Origin: Favolaschia claudopus
Lineage: Eukaryota > Basidiomycota > Agaricomycetes > Agaricales > Mycenaceae
Length of the DNA: 64,000 nucleotides
Assembly: GCA_037176885.1 (NCBI GenBank)
Contig: JAWWNJ010000009.1
Coordinates: forward strand, 2,046,001-2,110,000
Reading direction: 5' to 3'
The notes beneath the pieces are model-generated. The model was given only the letters and a program-made list of their open reading frames with translations. It made no database searches and was not told the origin of the DNA. The translations under genes were made by a program, and so were the position numbers. Numbering within the stretch: the first letter of the stretch is position 1; the number at the start of each line of letters is the position of its first letter. Shown piece after piece: positions 22,412 through 32,398 of the stretch.

Positions 22412-25339
22412 ATGGCTCGCGCTAAGAAGAACATACCTCCAGGACGAAAGTCGGCCTTCGTGGGGGAGAAACAAGATTGGCTGGAGCAGTTCCGCGACCA
22501 GCTACGGGACGCCGCCGACGACCCCGGCACCGTCTACGACGACGCGACAAACGCGTTTCTTCTTCGCTATGGTTACGATTTGCCATTCACGCAGAATGTC
22601 GACGGCAAACCTGAAGATAACCCGCCGAATATTTCACCAAACCCCGACAAGGTAGAGAAAACCCGTCGTGATGGGATACAGAAGAAGCTACGTGCGGTGA
22701 GCCATATTTTTACACTCAGATAGATTCGTACGCTGACATAGGTGAGCAGAAATTATCCAATTATTTTCGGAACCGTTGGCGCGGCAAGAAGGTACACACT
22801 GGCGCTATTCAGAGTATCTTGGGCACCATGCAAACAATGAGCGGCCCATCTGCGCGCCCTCGTCGCAAGCCGGCGATTGCCGTCTACTCCAAGCTTCATT
22901 ACGCCGAGCGCATCAAACCGAAATTCGATGAGCTCTGGGCCAAGGCAAAAGACAACGTACCAGCTGGTGACCGGTTCTCAATGTCTCAGGACTTTGTGCG
23001 CAGTTCTTGGGAGGCGGAGAGTGACGACTTCAAAGCTTCTGTTGTGAAGAAGGGAGAAGAGATGTATGAGCAGGCGATGGCGGATTGGAAGGCAGCGAGG
23101 AAGGTACCTGAGGGCAGTGCCGAAGAATATCACAAGTACGTCTCGATTTCGCGAGAACAATCTACATCAAATTAACGGACTGGAATTTAGTGCTATGGAG
23201 ACATTGACTGAAGTCGGAATACCCATGGCCGACGCGCTCGCTGAGCGTCTTGGATCGCATGTCGTAATCTTGGTTGTAGGCCCAGTGGGGTCAGAGAAAG
23301 GTGAAGTATGCTTGCGCACGTACGTCCACTTCTTTATGCCGTGAGCTAGGACTAACAGTAGATGATAGCGTGTTTTCTGACACCAGCAATCTCCAGACAT
23401 CGCGGACATGGGCCCAGTTCGACCACAAGGGATTTACAGCGATGGAGAATTCGATTACGCGGTACGGTCGAGCTGCATTTAGTAAGTGCCATTTGTGTGG
23501 ACAAGGGGATGAAAAACTGACACGTGTATCAGGCAAAGCGGAATGCGAGGCGCGTGCGTGGCCGCCGGTGGAGTTGGATAACTTGTTGCAGATAGAAGAC
23601 GAGGCGCTGCCGGGATCCGGCTCCAGCGCGCCGCCCGCAGCTCCTAACGCGTCCACCGTCCCAAACGCACCTCCTCCCGGCTCCAGCGCGCCGCCCGCGA
23701 CTCCAAACACGTCCACCGTCCCAAACGCACCTCCTCCCGGCTCCAGCGCGCCGCCCGCGACTCCAAACACGTCCACCGTCCCAAACGCACCTCCTCCCGG
23801 CTCCAGCGCGCCGCCCGCGACTCCAAACACGTCCACTGTCCCAAACGCACCTCCTCCCGGCTCCAGCGCGCCGCCCGCGACTCCAATCGTCTCCGCACCT
23901 CCTCCCGCCAACGCGTCGGCTGTTGATGCGCCGTCTACGGATACGCCTCCTGCTGCCGACGGGGTAGATCGGTCAGAGTGGTCAAAGAGTTTGGTGCTTG
24001 CGCACGCCTACCTCTCAGGGAAGGATTGGGGTCCGCGTTGGACGAAGCTGCTAGACGCGCTGGTGCAGCATGAGTGGTCGTTCAGGCACCCCGAGGACGA
24101 TGGAAACCTACCGAAGGGGGCAGTCCGGCCCCAGGAATTTGCAAATTGGTTTAAGGAGCATCGCGTCTATGACGATTATCCTGTCAGTGCGAACTTTGGG
24201 GAGGAATTACTAGCGTGGTGGAAGTACCTTGGGCCGGGGACGCGATGGGACAAGGTGGAGACGAGCGCGGATAAAATGGAGACACCCAGCCGCATAGCTC
24301 GAGCTTTCTGGGTTCTTGACTGGTGTAAGCTGCACAAGCGAGGGCGAAACGGCCCTGTTTTGCTGCTTCTCGGACTCGCGTGGTGGGGACAATCGATTTG
24401 TAACGCCGCCGCTGGAGACGGACTTGGAGCTGAAAAGACTGCGTTGGAGAAGAACGAGCTCTGGAATCTGTTGGCTGATGATGTGTGCTGGGTATTGACG
24501 GACGTCTTGACGCAGAGTCGGGCAACGATGGAGCTGGCGGAAGCGGAGAAAGCGAGGGAGGCTGAGGAGGCTGAGCAAGAGCGAGTGGCTGCAAAGAAGG
24601 CGCCCAAGGGGAAACGGGGTGGAAAGAAGGCGGTGGCGGAAGAACCAGGGCCGAAGAAGAGGTACGTATTTCCCGCTTCCAGAACGAATCGTCGATAGAA
24701 ATAGCTAACTTTGTGGATATTTTCAGGAAGCGAGGGTTGGAAGATGACTCGCGCGCAAGCAAGCGAGTAGAAAGAGGAGCAGTAGCGTCTGAACGACCGA
24801 AACCGCGGCCGGTGAGAAAGTAAGCAAGTCTTCTCAAAGTCTTCTTGCATTTATTCGAGCTCGCGCTGAGAATGACGAATAGGCCAAGAGGGAACGGTGG
24901 TGCGGGGGCCAGTGAATCAGCAAATCAAGCCCCCGCAGATGACCCACAACAGGCTACGGCGGGGTCGGGTGGCCTGTCTGCCATTACGGGGGAGGCGATC
25001 GACGAAGAGACGGCTGAAGAGCGAGAAAGCCCTCCCTCTATAGCACCTTCAGCTCCTCAGTCCGCCGTGGCACTCGAAGTGCCACCTGTCATCACAGCTG
25101 TCCCACCGCCGCTCGCCAACGCCGTAACACCCGCGGAGCGTGCATCTTCTCCCACCCACGAAATGGACGTCGACATTGCCGCACCGGAACCTCTGAATAT
25201 CTCTCGCGACTACAATATGCTGGATTTCGACCCGTTTGCGATGGATACGGGGTACACTGCTGAGGAGTTGGAGGCTATACTTGATCCCGACGCTAATGAT
25301 GAAGAAGCAGAGGAGGACGAAGTGAGCGATGAGGACTAG
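22412..25339 (+). CDS. KDZ-element accessory protein F (right arm)
   Basis: Mirror of 4095-7022 with the same translation. The exon chain runs MARAKKNIPPG...KKLRA | KLSNYFRNRWRG... | AMETLTEVGIP... | VFSDTSNLQTS... | GKAECEARAWPP..., through the tandem repeat and Trp-rich domain to KKR | KRGLEDDSRAS..., and a last exon PRGNGGAGASES...DED. The last joint uses GTAAGC...GAATAG. It is the outermost gene of the element, 600 bp from its terminus. Confidence 0.7.
23620..23895. repeat. 60-bp tandem repeat in gene F (right arm)
   Basis: Same number of units and the same unit variants as 5540-5815 in the left arm. Minisatellites change copy number quickly, so this supports a recent origin of the second arm. 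Confidence 0.9.
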
Positions 25340-25809
25340 TTGAATGGACTGTATCTTACTTTCATTCCCGTAATATCCCTGTGCCTTGTCTGCAATCTGC
25401 CCTGTGTCTGTCTGTCCGCGCGCTTGCTACCGTGTTTTTTGTCTTTCAATATATGCCTTTTCTTATGTCACAAAATACAGTGTTTTTTCCGCAAGTTGAG
25501 ATAAACAATGTATTATAGTGAGTGGTTGTTGACGAGACGTCCTTAGTCAATATTCTGTACATTATTCTGAAGAGACGAAAAGCCGCAAGTGTCCAAATAT
25601 GGTATAAGATCAATGATTGATGGTAACGAAATCCCGGGAATCCCCGTTGCAGTGTCAATACTGTGATGCGGGGCCGGCAAGAGTGTGGCAAGCCAAATAA
25701 ATCACGGTATTGTCCGGGGAGGGTGATTCCAATGAAAAATGATGAGTTTCGGCTATTTTAACGGTCTGCCGTTGATGCCGAAGTGCCCGCCCTAGGCCGA
25801 GAAACCTAG

Positions 25810-25935
25810 GCGGGGTGCGCGTTATAATGCGCCCTGATGCGCATTATAATGCGCACCGACGCTCAGGAACACATAGGGCGCGTTGTAATGTGCACCACTG
25901 GGGAGCTCGGGGCACGTTGTAATACGTCTACAGGG
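25810..25935. repeat. Outer subterminal repeats, right arm
   Basis: Mirror of 3501-3625: GTGCGCGTTATAATGCGC, TGCGCATTATAATGCGCACC, GGCGCGTTGTAATGTGCACC and GGCACGTTGTAATACG. Confidence 0.7.
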
Positions 25936-25943
25936 AGAGCTCT
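25936..25943. repeat. Right target-site duplication candidate (8 bp)
   Basis: AGAGCTCT directly follows the terminus CTACAGGG; it matches GGAGCTCT at 3491-3498 in 7 of 8 positions. Confidence 0.5.
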
Positions 25944-26045
25944 TTCCGTGTGTTACATGAATCGTTGCTTTCTTCTCTTCACCCTTTCGACAAGCACTCC
26001 TCCAGCTCATCGCCTCTTTCACGTAGGCATCGTTCCTGAAGATCT
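25944..26045 (+). promoter_or_regulatory. Right flank: 3' part of a host promoter module or LTR end
   Basis: CTCTTTCCGTGTGTTACATG aligns well with the fourth palindrome of the modules (CTCTTTTGCGTGTATTACAT), and GTTCCTGAAGATC follows about 80 bp later as in the modules at 34902 and 48113. The same TGTTACA could instead be the end of the LTR begun at 2303. A gene of the clustered family starts at 26171. Confidence 0.5.
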
Positions 26046-26170
26046 CGCTAAATTTCCTCTTGTTCTGCTTTTGGATTGCCTTGTATTCCTCGAAATGCCT
26101 TCATTTTTATACTGTTTCGTTCCATACGACGGGTACGAACGCTTTCTCCATAGATTCTCCAACAGCGCCG

Positions 26171-26776
26171 ATGTCCTTGACATTTCTCCCTTCTGGCCAA
26201 GCGGCCCTGGTTGGTCCAGGTGTGAGTAGATATACTCAAGTCCATTTTCATGTTCACACTACCCTACAGGCTCAAACTGAGCTCCGACAGTTCAATGCTC
26301 GGTACTATGGTCTCACTAAGCCGCTCTTTGTTTCCGTGAACACCGTCTGCACAACTACCATCCCTTTAATCACGTACCCTTCCATCGACCCTCTATTGGT
26401 TTCGTCGAATATCCAACATTGGATTCACAATGCAAAAGCCTCCATTGATCATGTTCTCCCCTCTGGCGAGGTCGCGACCACAAGATTCGTTTGCTACTTC
26501 CAGCGTCACCGCAAACTTCGCCGTAACGGTACTCTCAACGTCAAAGGGGAAGTTGTCATTATGCGTGCCGAAGCGAATGGCTCGAGGCTTACCGATATGA
26601 ATGAACTTGAAGCTGGTCTGGCTGACCAGGTGGCAAAGGCGTAAGTCCCTCCCTCATCTTCGACTATACTTTGACACTGACGATAATACCGAAGGCTCGC
26701 CCCCGCTTTGCGGAAGTTTCAAGGGCGGCGGCGGATACGGTTTCAATCCATTGTCATCCCGGTAGCCGATGTTTAA
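26171..26776 (+). CDS. LPSGE/GEVxxMR family protein, single domain (copy 1)
   Basis: Three exons (26171-26221, 26271-26641, 26695-26776) encode about 167 residues. The first exon is MSLTFLPSGQAALVGPG. The main exon has the family pattern: a region around YPSIDPLL, then HVLPSGEVATTRFVCYFQRH, KLRRNGTLNVKGEVVIMRAE, then LADQVAKA. A conserved last intron leads into LAPALRKFQGRRR. I know no named domain. The pattern recurs eight times in this window and resembles a segment of larger agaricomycete orphan proteins. It is the gene closest to the right edge of the palindrome. Confidence 0.7.
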
Positions 26777-27896
26777 TATGTATTGTGCTTGAACATAGTA
26801 CTGTCTGCAATCAAATTTATCTCATCATCCTCAGTGGCCGTCAGCTTTGAGTTTCTCCAAACGATCGAGGACGCGCAAGGGCTCGAAGCTCTGGATGAAA
26901 TTGTGTAGTTTATAATTCAAGCACATCTTGGTAAATCGATGTTCATACGGGTACTTCGCGTAATGTAAGAGCGCCAGTTAAAAGCAGGCAAACAAGAAAC
27001 GGTAGGAGAAGATGAAGCCACCCGCCCTCCATGTTGATATCGATGATGAAAAATATGATCAGAACGACAGCGGGAACCACTGAAAGGACAATTTCTACCA
27101 GAATTTTTCAGTAAAATCCTGTGCTCGAGCAATTGCAAAAACCACGAACCTCGTCTGGACGGCCGGTATTTAAACCTCAGAGGCGAGCCGCACTGGTCAC
27201 AAAACATGGGTCGAATGCTATACACAGGAATGGGGGGGTAGCGTCCGGCAGGGACAGTCTAAAGACGGATGAGTGGGAGGGATAATACTTGGAGCAAGCC
27301 TACTTCTCAAATCCCAGTCGTTGTGCATGTTCACAGGATGATGGTTCTGTCGCAAGTTGTAATACCAGCATTTTAATATGTCCAGCTAGCCGAGCGTACC
27401 AGATGGGAACAAGGGTTTCCCAATACGAAATAAGGACACTTGTTCTCAGTTTGGATTTGAAACACGGAAGATTCAAGTGATATTGAACGACTTGCTGAGC
27501 ATGCATAGCGCAAAATGCATTGCATTGCTAGATTCGTCCATTAGGCTGCGCAAGTCCCAGGAGGGCTTATGAGCGGATGACTTCAAGACGTTAAGCGAGC
27601 TGATTCTCAATAATAGGGATTAAGCCGTTTGCCAATCGACCTTGTTCTCTGGCGCAGCTGTGATATTGAACGACGCTATTGCCATTCACAAATCGATCCC
27701 TTTCCCACTCGAAAGTCACATAATGACATCTTGAAATTCGTGTTTCGTTAATAGGTATGGGAGAGAACATAGTTTCATATCAAGGTCGTTACATGGAGAG
27801 AGACGAGTATATAATCTGCTGTGGAACATTGAAGCCAATGATGAGTCCGGAGAAGCTTGCGGGAAATTCACGCCGACTAAAGTCTGGTAAAAATCA
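26777..27896. other. Intergenic stretch without recognisable features
   Basis: Only short ORFs on both strands, with no family similarity and no palindrome of the common type that I can see. Confidence 0.5.
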
Positions 27897-28447
27897 TCAA
27901 GGGCTGGATAGCAAAGAGCATACCTCTTTCATGGTATTTGAACGAAGATTTCGACCATGACTACTCGTGTTCATGACAGTGTTGACAGCAGCATTCAAAG
28001 CGTTTTGCATACGCTTCTTACGATTTGCCGACACGCGGGCCTTCAGATGCGCTTGCAGGAGACGATTAGTGGCCCAGTTGTTACGATATCGAGTCACGAT
28101 GGGATATCTTTCAGCCACCTGCAGAATCGTCAGCAAACAGTTTCGGAAAGTCCCGAGACTCTGTCTCAACTTACAAGACTGCGGACCGTTCGACGGTTGG
28201 CCTCTGGTTGAAGGCTGTAACACTTAGTCGTGTCTAGGTGCTTACGCGCAACTTTCTTGATGAATTTCTGGTGCGCATAAATTTTTCTTCAGATGCAGGC
28301 ATATGAGGTGGAGTAACACAGACCTGCACTTCTTCCAATTCCTTCGAAGACCAGTCGTGGAATAGAACCGAAAGCTTGGTAGCGCTGGCTTTGGACGGAC
28401 GGGGTATCTTGTTGGAAGGTGAGATTGACTCGTCGTCGTCGTCGTCG

Positions 28448-28495
<48 letters not shown>

Positions 28496-28944
28496 TTCTC
28501 ATCCTCGTCGTTTCCCTGGTCTTCGTCCATCGTGCTCGGTGGACTCGGAGCAGAGTCACCGTGAACAGAATCGTGTGTGATTCCACGCTTGAGAGTAGGT
28601 TTTCCGGTTGTGACTACGTTCGCTGGCACGGCGATCGAAGCTTTCAGACCAGAAGGAACGCCACCATGACGCTTGGGCGTAAGCTTCTGGAGCTTGACAA
28701 GAGGTTGCTCAACCGTCATAGAGACGCCAGGGGGAACAGGAGCTTCGGCATGAAGCTCGGGGGTCGGCTTTGGGGACTTTACGGGAGGCGGTTCGGCGTT
28801 GAACTTGGGTGTTGGGTCATGAGCGGAGGCTGTCGGAAGTGGCGCATGATATGTGCTAGTTGCCCAGATAGAACGCACCACCGGTCCCGGCGGCAAAGAG
28901 CTGTCCGCAAACGTAGGCACAGGGACGATGTGATTAGCAGGCAT
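27897..28944 (-). CDS. Disordered acidic protein with C-terminal WAT-RL basic motif (paralog 1)
   Basis: Exon 1 (28944-28324) encodes about 200 disordered residues rich in Pro and Lys, a run of about 18 Asp from a GTC/GAC microsatellite (28428-28498), then FHDWSSKELEEVQ. The second exon carries NWATNRLLQAHLKARVSANR. Both ends match the gene at 38222 (FPDWSAEELRTKQ; NWATRRLIVAHLKSQVATHR), which establishes a two-member family. Middle and last exon limits are uncertain. Function unknown; the basic C-terminus with acidic IDR suggests a nuclear protein. It is divergent from the WD40 gene across a shared module. Confidence 0.55.
28428..28498. repeat. GTC/GAC trinucleotide microsatellite coding poly-Asp
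   Basis: About 23 near-perfect GTC triplets on the plus strand, read as Asp on the minus strand inside the disordered gene. Confidence 0.9.
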
Positions 28945-29094
28945 GGTTTAGAGGAACTTCTGGGTGGGGAGCTTTTGACCGTATTAAATCTACGCAAATA
29001 ACAGAGGGCAATTCCGTATCTGGAACAAGGGCGGTTTGTTCATGCTGTGAAATACAGCTGATTTGATATTTGTACAAAGACCGGAATGATACTA

Positions 29095-29623
29095 GTCAGG
29101 CACGCGATATCGAAAGCCACTGGAGACTGGCGGAGTAAAGGCGAGATAAAAAATTTGAGGCCATAAGGCGATAGGGAAGGGAGGCAGAGGCTGTATTGCA
29201 TGTAAGACACGCAAAAGAGCTAGAGAGAGTGAGCCAAAACTTGTTGCTTGTAAGACAAGCGACAAGCGACGGGCGGAGCGGACTCAGGGAGACTCAGAAC
29301 TCACTGTGATGACAAGACGACGCGACGATCCGCAGTGTTTGCATCCGCTTTTTGCTCCCGACTGATTGACAGCTCGGCTCCCGGCTACTTCTTAGTACCC
29401 GACTCATCTCTCGCTGCTACCAAGTCCTTCCTTGCTAAAATGTGAAGCTTCCCTGGTGTCTTACACCTCGGTCATGCCGTCGCAACTACTCAACTCTCTG
29501 CACTCCCGCCGTCGACCCCAACTCACTCCGCCAAAAATCTGCGAATATGATACGCGACTCGGAGTCCAAGCGACCTTGTTCTCAATCCGTATCGCCGCAT
29601 CCGTTCTCTCGGGTGATCTGCAT
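29095..29623 (+). promoter_or_regulatory. Divergent promoter module, inverted twin of 51579-52107
   Basis: About 529 bp nearly identical in inverted orientation to 51579-52107 (coordinates sum to 81202). It contains three palindromes: GCATGTAAGACACGC (29198), GCTTGTAAGACAAGC (29246) and GGTGTCTTACACC (29455). It lies between the minus-strand gene starting at 28944 and the plus-strand WD40 gene at 29813. Confidence 0.7.
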
Positions 29624-29812
29624 ATGCATAGAAACGTCAACCTCTGCCAGCACCAAGTCATAGGTTGAATTTTCGCTTCTCATCCATCGCCCTTGTTTCT
29701 GGAGTGAAATACAATGGATGCTCAAAGTACAATGAATGCCCTGCTGAAACAACACTTCGGCTTCTAGATCTTTTAAGGTGCGCAAGGGACTTCCTCCTTG
29801 CTCTTGTGCTCC

Positions 29813-31247
29813 ATGTTCACAACTACTACTTATCGCCAGCAAGGAAAACTCCGTGGACATTATGGTCCGTTGTATTGCATCGCTACGACCGATGATGGGA
29901 AATTTGTCGCTAGTGGAGGTAGCGTGTTTTCATTTGTCTTTGGAAACTACTTGGACTGTTGTATATCTATCTCTACTTTCAGGATACGACGGAACGAGAG
30001 TGTGGAATTTGAAAGACCTTGCCCAAATCTCTCCTCGCCCTGCGCCAGTCGGAATCCGAGGAGCAACCTCAGCGATTGCATGGACCAACCGTGAAGACGA
30101 CCCCGGAGAGCTGCTTTTCTACGGTACTGTTGGGGGCTATCTGGTATGCTGGCGGCAGCTGGCGGTGAGCATATCACACAATGTTCAGCCACCTCGCTCG
30201 CAGCTAATGATGCATCAGGGAGAATCCGGTTTTCATGAAGTATACAGCAATCGTCTATACAAGCATACCGAGATCCTGGGACTGGCCTTCGACCCCATGT
30301 CAAATCGTCTTGCAGCCTCTAATCGCGCAATGGTTCAGATTTTTGCTATTAGCTCATCTACGGAACCTCGGTCCCTCTACTCGGTCGCGATCGATCACTT
30401 CATTCCTAAATGCCTACAATTCAGTGGGCTGCCAGGAAAACAACGAGATCTCCTTGTCTTTGGTAACCACGACGGCAAGATGCGAGTCCATGTTTTGTCT
30501 CTTTGTGGAAGATTTTTGTTCTCACTTATGTCTTTTTTCATAGCCGGACTTTGACAGGATCTCTAGACGTCGACAAGCAACTGGAATGTTGGGGGGTCGG
30601 AGCTTGCATGTGAGATTCAAATGTCTGAATTCGATCTGCGATTTTTATGAAGTTTTCAATCGGGACCGACAGAGGCGACGCCGTTGTAGATAACCGCAGT
30701 GGTACCTTCTGCGTTGACGACCCTGACACTGGAGTCCTCATTTACCGCCTGGAAGACCGCCGACGAATGAAGGTCCTTAACGTACCCATTGAAAAAGAGA
30801 ATCGACCACGCCAGGTGCGTTTCGGTGACGATTATAGAGCCATCGTCGTGGGCAGCGACCATGGTATCATATACGTTTTCGATCGCCGCACCGGGGCAAT
30901 CATAGACCGATTGAAGTTCGAGGAGCAGGATTTTGTTCAGGCTATTGCAGTAAGGATACATTCCACTTTTTTTTCTTGCGCCGCTCACACTCTGCCAATT
31001 TTCATAGACTGTGGATTGCGATGGTACTGCCCTCATCTTCGCCGCAAGATCCGGCGATGCTGTAGAACAAAACGATATCATGATCTGGCGCAAAGCCGCT
31101 GGACGGCCTCAGTCAGGCCCTACCCTGCGCGAAGACATTGTCAATATCCTCCAATTGATCATTGTGCTTGCAGCAGTTGTTTATGTGTACCAGAATGGGC
31201 AGATGATGGGGGGATTCATAGAGCTGTTAACCCGCCGCAATGAATAA
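29813..31247 (+). CDS. WD40-repeat protein with C-terminal membrane anchor
   Basis: The ATG at 29813 gives MFTTTTYRQQGKLRGHYGPL, a first WD40 repeat (CIATTDDGKFVASGG | YDGTRVWNL). Further exons carry AIAWTNREDDPGELLFYGTV, ILGLAFDPMSNRLAASN, and VRFGDDYRAIVVGSDHGIIY with VFDRRTGAIIDRLKF. The last exon has a hydrophobic segment (ILQLIIVLAAVVYVY) and ends LLTRRNE. Clear introns are 29919-29982, 30165-30218 and the one before TVDCDGTALIF; joints between 30480 and 30715 are not fully resolved. WD40-TM proteins of this form are numerous in agaricomycetes and probably scaffold partners at a membrane; their role is not known. Confidence 0.7.
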
Positions 31248-31523
31248 AACTATTCACCATTCCTTTACTTTTTGACTGCGCTGTGAATTAAGTGGCTTAT
31301 TCTAGTCGTTTGGTGCATTATCAGTCTCTGGATTTTACAAGATAAGGTGTCCAGCGACCGGTTCTCGGAAATGTGGAGAAAGGAAAAGCACGGAAAGTGG
31401 ACATTGTGTAAAGAGCATTGATTGGCGTGACGCTCAAGAAACAGAAGGCGATATTAATGCACGACAATGAGATGGCATTTACTACCTTAGTGCGCTACGG
31501 GATAACATCGAATTCATACAAGT

Positions 31524-32315
31524 TTAAGGAGTGGGATGTACTCGAATAACTCCGTGAGGACAGCGAGAAGCAGTCTTTCGTTGAGCCCGCGCTGAGAATT
31601 TGGGGCCTGGTCTTATAACCCCGTGAGGACAGCGGAGAATGCTCTCTTTCGCTGAGTGACGGTGGCCGTCGCATTCTGTGCAGTCTAACGGTCGATCGAA
31701 GAACAAGATTTTTGGAAAAAGGGGCTCGTACGTTCTTTCGGTAGACACCATGGGGGCAGCGATCCTTCGGGAGTTTGCTCGCCGGCGTGGCGGGAGGTAT
31801 CGAATTCGTCTGCGAGTGGGGGTAAGGGCCACAAAGCGAGGATATGAAGAGAAGACACACATGATGATGTTTGCCGGCTTTTCCGTGCGGGCAACGAGGG
31901 GCTTTGGATTTGGCAGGCTTCTGTGGAAGCAAATGAGGGTTTCGTCCAGGGGCAAGGAATTATCAGTCGTGACTCACATTCGTCTCTCTAGAAACAGTCG
32001 CAGCATGGGAAGTAGAGGGATGGACGGGGCGTCTGGAGGCCGTAGCGGATGGTTGGATGGAGGGAGCTGTAGCGGCGACTGCAGACGAGCGAGCAGCGCT
32101 GGAAGAGGTAGACTGAGCAACGCGTGAGTCCCAGGGAAACATCAGAAGTGACCACACCGCACTGTGACAGGACGAGTAGTTGACCCAGCCTTGCATACGC
32201 GTCATGTATCAGTCCTAGAACTATATGGGCGAAGAGGAAGGGCACTGACATTGGAACGAGGGCGGGACGTCACGCTGGTTCGAGAGGCTCGCGAGCTTGA
32301 GCTCTGAACGGGCAT
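31524..32315 (-). CDS. CPHG-motif (putative zinc-binding) protein
   Basis: Reading from the minus-strand ATG at 32315: a Ser/Thr/Arg-rich start (MPVQSSSSRASRTSVTSRPR), an Ala/Ser-rich linker, then KSKAPRCPHGKAGKHHH, DRCPHGVYRKN, RCPHGVIRPG and SRCPHGVIRVHPTP. RCPHG-x-x-R repeats followed by Cys or His pairs are a recurring putative zinc-binding unit in fungi. Introns of GT-AG type separate most units. The joint after VYRKN does not close perfectly, so this may be a decaying gene. The 5' end may originally have extended beyond 32398, where a transposon now sits. Confidence 0.5.
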
Positions 32316-32390
32316 CAGCCGTGTCGAAGGAGATGAAGAAATCAGTGAGCATACCAAGGAGCTTCCCAGGGCTACGCCTTGGAATGCGGC

Positions 32391-32398
32391 GGTAACAG
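32391..32398. repeat. Left target-site duplication of the CTTAAGC element
   Basis: GGTAACAG before the element; TGTAACAG follows it at 33902-33909 (7 of 8, GTAACAG exact). Confidence 0.6.

Larger units (their letters stand above)
3499..25935. mobile_element. 22.4-kb palindromic composite of two inverted KDZ transposons
   Basis: Position x in the left arm pairs with about 29434-x in the right arm; the sum slides from 29425 at the centre to 29434 at the ends through five small indels. Translations of matched ORFs are identical in both arms apart from those indels. The outer termini are the same sequence inverted (CCCTGTAGACG ... CGTCTACAGGG), so the composite has perfect 11-kb terminal inverted repeats, a 30-bp loop, and an imperfect 8-bp direct repeat at its edges. 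Flanks outside the two ends differ from each other. This argues against a simple fold-back read artefact, which would also mirror the flanks. Confidence 0.9.
14698..25935 (+). mobile_element. Right-arm KDZ transposon copy with intact inner terminus
   Basis: This copy begins CAGTACAGGTACGCACATTA at the loop and ends CGTCTACAGGG. The two ends align imperfectly as terminal inverted repeats (about 14 of 21 positions over GTA...GCC). Gene order from the centre is A-B-C-D-E-F. The transposase carries a one-base insertion relative to the left arm, near 18898. Confidence 0.85.

Noticed and set aside
23291..23911. Long Gly/Ala-rich ORF opposite gene F (and its mirror at 5523-6143)
   Set aside because: It is the antisense reading of the 60-bp tandem repeat, with no domain and no splice logic.
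24176..24850. Two overlapping 217-224 aa minus-strand ORFs (mirror 4584-5258)
   Set aside because: They are shadows of the GC-rich coding sequence of gene F; composition is typical of antisense frames.
3499..25935. Palindrome as a pure sequencing fold-back artefact
   Set aside because: A fold-back read would mirror the flanks too; here the flanks differ and both edges coincide with transposon ends and an 8-bp repeat. An assembly error joining two loci cannot be excluded from sequence alone.
28376..28564. Poly-Ser ORF on the plus strand
   Set aside because: It is the opposite reading of the poly-Asp microsatellite.
29432..29668. ORF beginning MLKCEASLVSYTSVMPSQLL, present in both inverted modules
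   Set aside because: Conserved because the module DNA is a recent duplicate; it overlaps a palindrome and stops differently in the two copies.
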